A stretch of 64,000 bases of DNA from NCBI GenBank assembly GCA_022539475.1, contig VCMS01000152.1, forward strand, positions 62,001 to 126,000, read 5' to 3'. The translations under genes were made by a program, and so were the position numbers. The stretch comes from Gracilaria domingensis. Taxonomy: Eukaryota; Rhodophyta; Florideophyceae; Gracilariales; Gracilariaceae. This document shows, one piece after another, positions 60,638 to 64,000 of this stretch; positions within the stretch are counted from its first letter, which is position 1; each line of letters starts with the position of its first letter. A model generated the notes under the pieces. The model saw only the letters and a list, made by a program, of their open reading frames with translations, was not told where the DNA came from and did not search any database.

Positions 60638-62380
60638 ATGCCACAGGTAGGGGGGCATTGGGTCAGTCCGGATACGGAGTTCGACCATCGCCGCCACCCG
60701 GGTCGCCTTTCAATCTCGCAGCGCCGGGTGATTGTGCCGTACCCTGTGGATCAATACGTTGACACTTCGGCCGAGTGGTTTGACGCGACGCGCTTCGCTG
60801 CTCTCCCAGTCCGTCCAGAAGTCGGATACCTCGTCGGTAACAAGCGTCTACGCGACGGCTCGTGGGAAGCCCGATGGGGACATATGCGCATTCGGCTCGA
60901 CGAGGGACCTCGTTTCTATGCGGTTCTTTCCGAATCCGGAGTCCCTGCTGACATGCCATGGGTCCGGTGTCCTCAAGAACGCGACTACCAGAGGCGCTTG
61001 GCTGCTATGCTCATCCGTCTTCGGGAGGAGTATGATACGAACGACAGCGCATGTCCGTTCCCGCCACCTGGCCATAACCTTCTTGCGCTCATCGCATGGG
61101 AGGTTCCACTTGACGGCTTTTATCTCATTGCGGAGCGTGAGCGATGGGGTGATGACATCAGCGACGAGGCCCGCATAAGAACCGGCCACGGTGTATTCTT
61201 TGGTTGGCACAACCAGGAATTTCATGACCTCCTTCGACCGAAGCGGCGGGGTCTTTATCTTTCCGTCGCGGCGGAGGAAGAGTGTTTCAAAGTGTCACGG
61301 TACCTTTGCGTGCCAAGTCCTCCGATTGCGGCTTACTACACCGGTCTCATGCTCACCCACGAGCGGATGGGCTACTTTGTCCGTGCAGTGTTGAAGACGG
61401 AATGGTGCGTGTTGGCTTTCTTCGCGTTCCTCTACGCTGCCCGAGACGGATTACCGATGCAATTGAAGTTTAGCGACTGGCGCCTTGCACGGGACCCCGA
61501 CTTGGATGCTCCGACCGGACGGCTGATGAAGATTCCTTGCGAGCTAGTTCGCTTCATCCGCCTGATCGGTGTCCAGAACATTGTCCGTGGTACTGACTTT
61601 GGTGCAGCGGAGGCGGACGCCCTACTGGATTACGTTGTACGCATCGACTGGGACAAGACGCCGAACCCGGGGTATCTTTGGTATGATTTCGAAAACGACC
61701 GCTTCCCGGATATTCCCAGACATCCTGCAGAGCGAGACGACGGACGCGAGTACAAGAATAATCCTCCAATTCTTCCGGAGTCGGATTGCATGGATGCTCC
61801 ACGGCAGTACGCCGAGCACTACTTTCCGCAGGCGCGCGGCTTCGTTCCGGAGTGCATCGCCGGCGGCCATCTTCAAAACACCGATAACGGGAGTGTGGAA
61901 GGAGAAGAGATTGATGCCGTTCCCGTAGTGGAAGTTCCCACGCCGGTCAGGGCCCAGGACACAGAGGTAGCCCAGGTTTGCTGGATGAACATCCAGCCGG
62001 AGCCGGGAACTGTCCTCCAACATCTTCACGAGTCATCCGTGACGGATGCGGCGCGGGACTTGTCCGACGACGGCACTCATCTCTCTGGGCGTGTGTACAA
62101 GGCGTATCAGAGCCTTAACGCACGCTGCGAGCAGCTCGAAGAACCGATTTCGGACAGCATAGTGCAGGCCCTGCAGCGTGCCAGAAAATGGGTTGAAACC
62201 GCCAAACTTCTTGACCGCTTCCGAGAGACGGTTGCCGGAGATTTCGTAACCATTATGGATGCCGTGAAGGAGGGTGCTGAGACGATAATGCGTGAAGAAG
62301 AGATTCAAGAAGTGACCTCAGCGCAGCCAGAAAACAAAACATCGAAGATTGCATCAACAATGCCGAACACGGAGCATTAG
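60638..62380 (+). CDS. Antisense ORF of the right Gypsy element, unknown function
   Basis: 580 residues from ATG at 60638, uninterrupted, opposite to the element's pol. Composition is rich in Arg, Trp, Tyr, Asp and Pro. The C-terminal 130 residues look helical and acidic, with a coiled-coil-like part (SLNARCEQLEEPISDSIVQALQRARK). I recognise no family, and see no signal peptide, zinc finger or nuclease motif. Motifs IAWEVPL, RTGHGV, PPIAAYYTG, IDWDKTP and YLWYDFENDRF recur in the same order in the antisense region of the left element. Placement between integrase/chromodomain and 3' LTR is where some retroelements carry an extra gene, sometimes antisense. An AAATAAATA box lies upstream near 60250. 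Confidence 0.72.
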   Translation: MPQVGGHWVSPDTEFDHRRHPGRLSISQRRVIVPYPVDQYVDTSAEWFDATRFAALPVRPEVGYLVGNKRLRDGSWEARWGHMRIRLDEGPRFYAVLSESGVPADMPWVRCPQERDYQRRLAAMLIRLREEYDTNDSACPFPPPGHNLLALIAWEVPLDGFYLIAERERWGDDISDEARIRTGHGVFFGWHNQEFHDLLRPKRRGLYLSVAAEEECFKVSRYLCVPSPPIAAYYTGLMLTHERMGYFVRAVLKTEWCVLAFFAFLYAARDGLPMQLKFSDWRLARDPDLDAPTGRLMKIPCELVRFIRLIGVQNIVRGTDFGAAEADALLDYVVRIDWDKTPNPGYLWYDFENDRFPDIPRHPAERDDGREYKNNPPILPESDCMDAPRQYAEHYFPQARGFVPECIAGGHLQNTDNGSVEGEEIDAVPVVEVPTPVRAQDTEVAQVCWMNIQPEPGTVLQHLHESSVTDAARDLSDDGTHLSGRVYKAYQSLNARCEQLEEPISDSIVQALQRARKWVETAKLLDRFRETVAGDFVTIMDAVKEGAETIMREEEIQEVTSAQPENKTSKIASTMPNTEH

Positions 62381-63003
62381 ATCGTGTCAGTCGAGAGCGA
62401 TAATCCACTCTGTGGACAGCAATGCTGCTCAAATAAACTCTTTGAATTTTTTGAGAGCTCCTGTACCGCCATGCACGAGCGCACGCTTGGTAACCGATTC
62501 GGTAATCAGTAATGCGCGTAGGGCGTGCGCGCTGGCACTCAAAAAATCCTAAGTATTTTGAGGGCGCCAGGAGCGCAAATCGCGTGTTTTCAGCCTCTGA
62601 AACGGCCTCGTTTCCGAGATATCAGGCAAAAGAGTAATCGCCGTTTTTGACCGTTTGCGGAGGGGTAATTTCCGCGACAGATATTTTGATTATCCTTGCA
62701 AGTAGCCTCTGGCGCTTCCAGGCGCTCCCTGCCGTATGCGGGCCTAGAGAGCATGCGCGCCTGGTGCTGTCGCTCCCCGTTGCATGGTGCGTCCTTGCTG
62801 GGCGCCGCCGCGTGCACCGCGTCCTTGCTGGGTTCTACAGCGCGTGCTGCGCATTGCGCAAAGTGCTCAAACGCATTCCGTGTGCCGTCTCCTTTCATCT
62901 GTGCTTCGTGTGCTGAGGCAATGAGCCGACACGGAGAAGAGCGCTGCTACGAAGAAGCAATGTCAATTAGACATGACGCTGGAACCTGTTTTGAGAGGGA
63001 TCA
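62381..63003. other. Spacer between convergent antisense ORF and pol in the right element
   Basis: No gene is supported. CACTCAAAAA near 62539 and TTTTGAGGG near 62560 form an imperfect hairpin that could help end one of the two converging transcripts. GTCCTTGCTGGG occurs twice near 62790 and 62823. Confidence 0.5.
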
Positions 63004-63999
63004 TTACCGCTTCGGAGCTTCCTGCTTCCGAGTTGTTTGGCGCTTCTTGCCCCCCTTCTTAGATTTCGATGCGTCCTCGACAGCCATTCGACGGAAGTAT
63101 CGTTCCACAAAGTTGTGTGGGATGTTCCGTCTTGGTTCCCACGTAGACTTCTTGAAACCGTACCACTTTACTCGTACGAGCTCCTCACCGTCTTCGGCTG
63201 TACCGTGGCCGGTGACCTTCTCCACGACCCATTCTTTCTCCGTATCTGGGTGGGGTGTGGCCGCAGTAGGTTCGGATGTAGCCGGTGTCGGATCAGCGGG
63301 AACCGGAGTTTCAGCGGTACCGTCGTCAGTCGGTGCATGTTCGTCGCGTGACGGCGTGGGGTCAGATTCCGAGTGCGGTGCTTGTGAACGGGGGTCCATT
63401 TCCGTTCCGGTTGTACCATCAAGGCTTTTATCGGCAATGCTATCCCTTTCTTCGGAAATAGGAGAGGGTGCCGATACGGGATTAGATTCGGTGACGGGGG
63501 TGGGGGTTGCGCTCTCCTCGGAGACAGGAGTGGGCGCCGCCGTCACTCGGTCAATACTAACGATATCGTGCAACCCGTCGATGTCCAGTGTGACAGTGGT
63601 TTCAGTAGCACGAACGACCTTATACGGACCTTCCGAAGCCGGTAATAGTTTTTTGACGATATCTTCGTACTCGGTAGAATTCTTCTTCCGAGGCGGAGCG
63701 TCTAAGTAAACCATATCCCCTTCCTTAAAGGTCGGAGTGTACCGTATCCGGGAATCAAAGGAGGCTTTGTAGCGCTCCTGCGATTTGCCTAGTTTGGTGT
63801 AGGCAAGCTTGATTAGTTTCGAGATGCGGGCGCGTGTTACGCGACGGGATTCTGCCGTTGTCGGGTGCAGAGATGCCGTTTGCGGGAGAGCTGACGTAGG
63901 CTCGTCGAGCACGATCCCGGGGGGGTGCCGCGTAAGCGAGAGGTCGAAGGGAGTGAATCCGGTTGAGCGGTGAACCTGCAGGTTGTACCCGTACACCAA
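63004..63999 (-). CDS. Integrase C-terminal part with chromodomain (right Gypsy element, partial)
   Basis: The 331 visible residues enter from the window edge inside the integrase core (STGFTPFDLSLTRHPPG). They continue with the linker helix, the GPY/F module (ASEGPYKVVRATETTVTLDIDG), a Ser/Thr/Pro/Glu-rich spacer and a chromodomain at the end (WVVEKVTGHG, VRVKWYGFKKSTWEP, FVERYFRRM). A basic tail follows. The uninterrupted frame indicates a young insertion. Chromodomains of this kind are known to bind histone marks and direct integration. Confidence 0.88.
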   Translation of the reverse strand: MVYGYNLQVHRSTGFTPFDLSLTRHPPGIVLDEPTSALPQTASLHPTTAESRRVTRARISKLIKLAYTKLGKSQERYKASFDSRIRYTPTFKEGDMVYLDAPPRKKNSTEYEDIVKKLLPASEGPYKVVRATETTVTLDIDGLHDIVSIDRVTAAPTPVSEESATPTPVTESNPVSAPSPISEERDSIADKSLDGTTGTEMDPRSQAPHSESDPTPSRDEHAPTDDGTAETPVPADPTPATSEPTAATPHPDTEKEWVVEKVTGHGTAEDGEELVRVKWYGFKKSTWEPRRNIPHNFVERYFRRMAVEDASKSKKGGKKRQTTRKQEAPKR

Positions 64000-64000
64000 C

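Larger units (their letters stand above)
60140..64000 (-). mobile_element. Ty3/Gypsy LTR retrotransposon with chromodomain (fossil, runs off the right end)
   Basis: The element lies in minus orientation. The end of integrase, a GPY/F-type module and a chromodomain occupy 63999-63004. A 620-bp spacer follows, then a long antisense ORF on plus (60638-62380). The 3' LTR should lie left of the antisense ORF, within roughly 60120-60600, but its edges are not certain. The rest of pol and gag lie beyond the window. The visible parts look whole, with no break seen, so it appears young. It is a different family member from the left element but has the same layout. Confidence 0.85.

Noticed and set aside
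1-64000. tRNA and rRNA genes
   Set aside because: I looked for T-arm GGTTCGAATCC-like signatures and rRNA blocks on both strands and saw none that folded convincingly by eye; a covariance-model search would be decisive.

Overview
The window reads as nuclear DNA of a photosynthetic eukaryote, most likely a red alga. Genes are compact and mostly intronless; the few introns seen are short (about 50-220 bp, GT..AG). Several products are plastid proteins carrying Ser/Arg/Pro-rich leaders (uroporphyrinogen decarboxylase, Mg-chelatase D, a Tic22-like importer, a bacterial-type RlmH). The species call is inference; no species-specific marker was recognised.

Layout. 1 to about 10.6 kb: right-hand part of a Ty3/Gypsy LTR retrotransposon fossil with a chromodomain and, behind pol, a large gene-like region on the opposite strand. 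10.6-14.4 kb: a tyrosine-recombinase remnant, then a PIF/Harbinger DNA transposon with both ends and a 3-bp target duplication. 14.6-53.7 kb: host gene island with FKBP, a DUF639-like membrane protein, GPAT9-type acyltransferase, an allophanate-hydrolase C-domain protein, UROD, a Golgi-type glycosyltransferase, syntaxin-18, a heat-shock-element-driven HSP20, an NDUFAF6-like factor, TerC, a decayed TIR-domain gene, ChlD, RlmH, HPRT, Tic22, a Ser/Ala/Lys repeat protein, an ELO elongase, a stand-alone Dicer-type helicase, an MBL-fold protein, calmodulin, signal peptide peptidase, TAF9 and NSE2. 53.8-60.1 kb: a small membrane protein, then a rearranged zone with a second Harbinger copy, a 5'-truncated SAC-phosphatase gene interrupted by a perfect 26-bp palindrome, and an ORF joining a degenerate inositol-5-phosphatase segment to the C-lobe of a SWR1/SRCAP-type helicase. 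60.1 kb to the end: a second Gypsy fossil in the opposite orientation, again with a long antisense ORF behind its chromodomain.

The host genes form ordinary housekeeping neighbourhoods: head-to-head pairs share promoters (DUF639/GPAT, calmodulin/SPP) and tail-to-tail pairs lie only 10-20 bp apart (hypothetical/RlmH, ELO/helicase). Tetrapyrrole synthesis is represented twice (UROD, ChlD) but the two genes are about 10 kb apart and not an operon.

The most unusual observation is that the two flanking Gypsy elements, in opposite orientations, both carry a long ORF antisense to pol in the same place, and the two proteins share short colinear motifs. Next come the stand-alone Dicer-type helicase and the phosphatase/SWR1 chimera. 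Start codons were chosen at ATG, so some coordinates are shorter than the maximal open frame.
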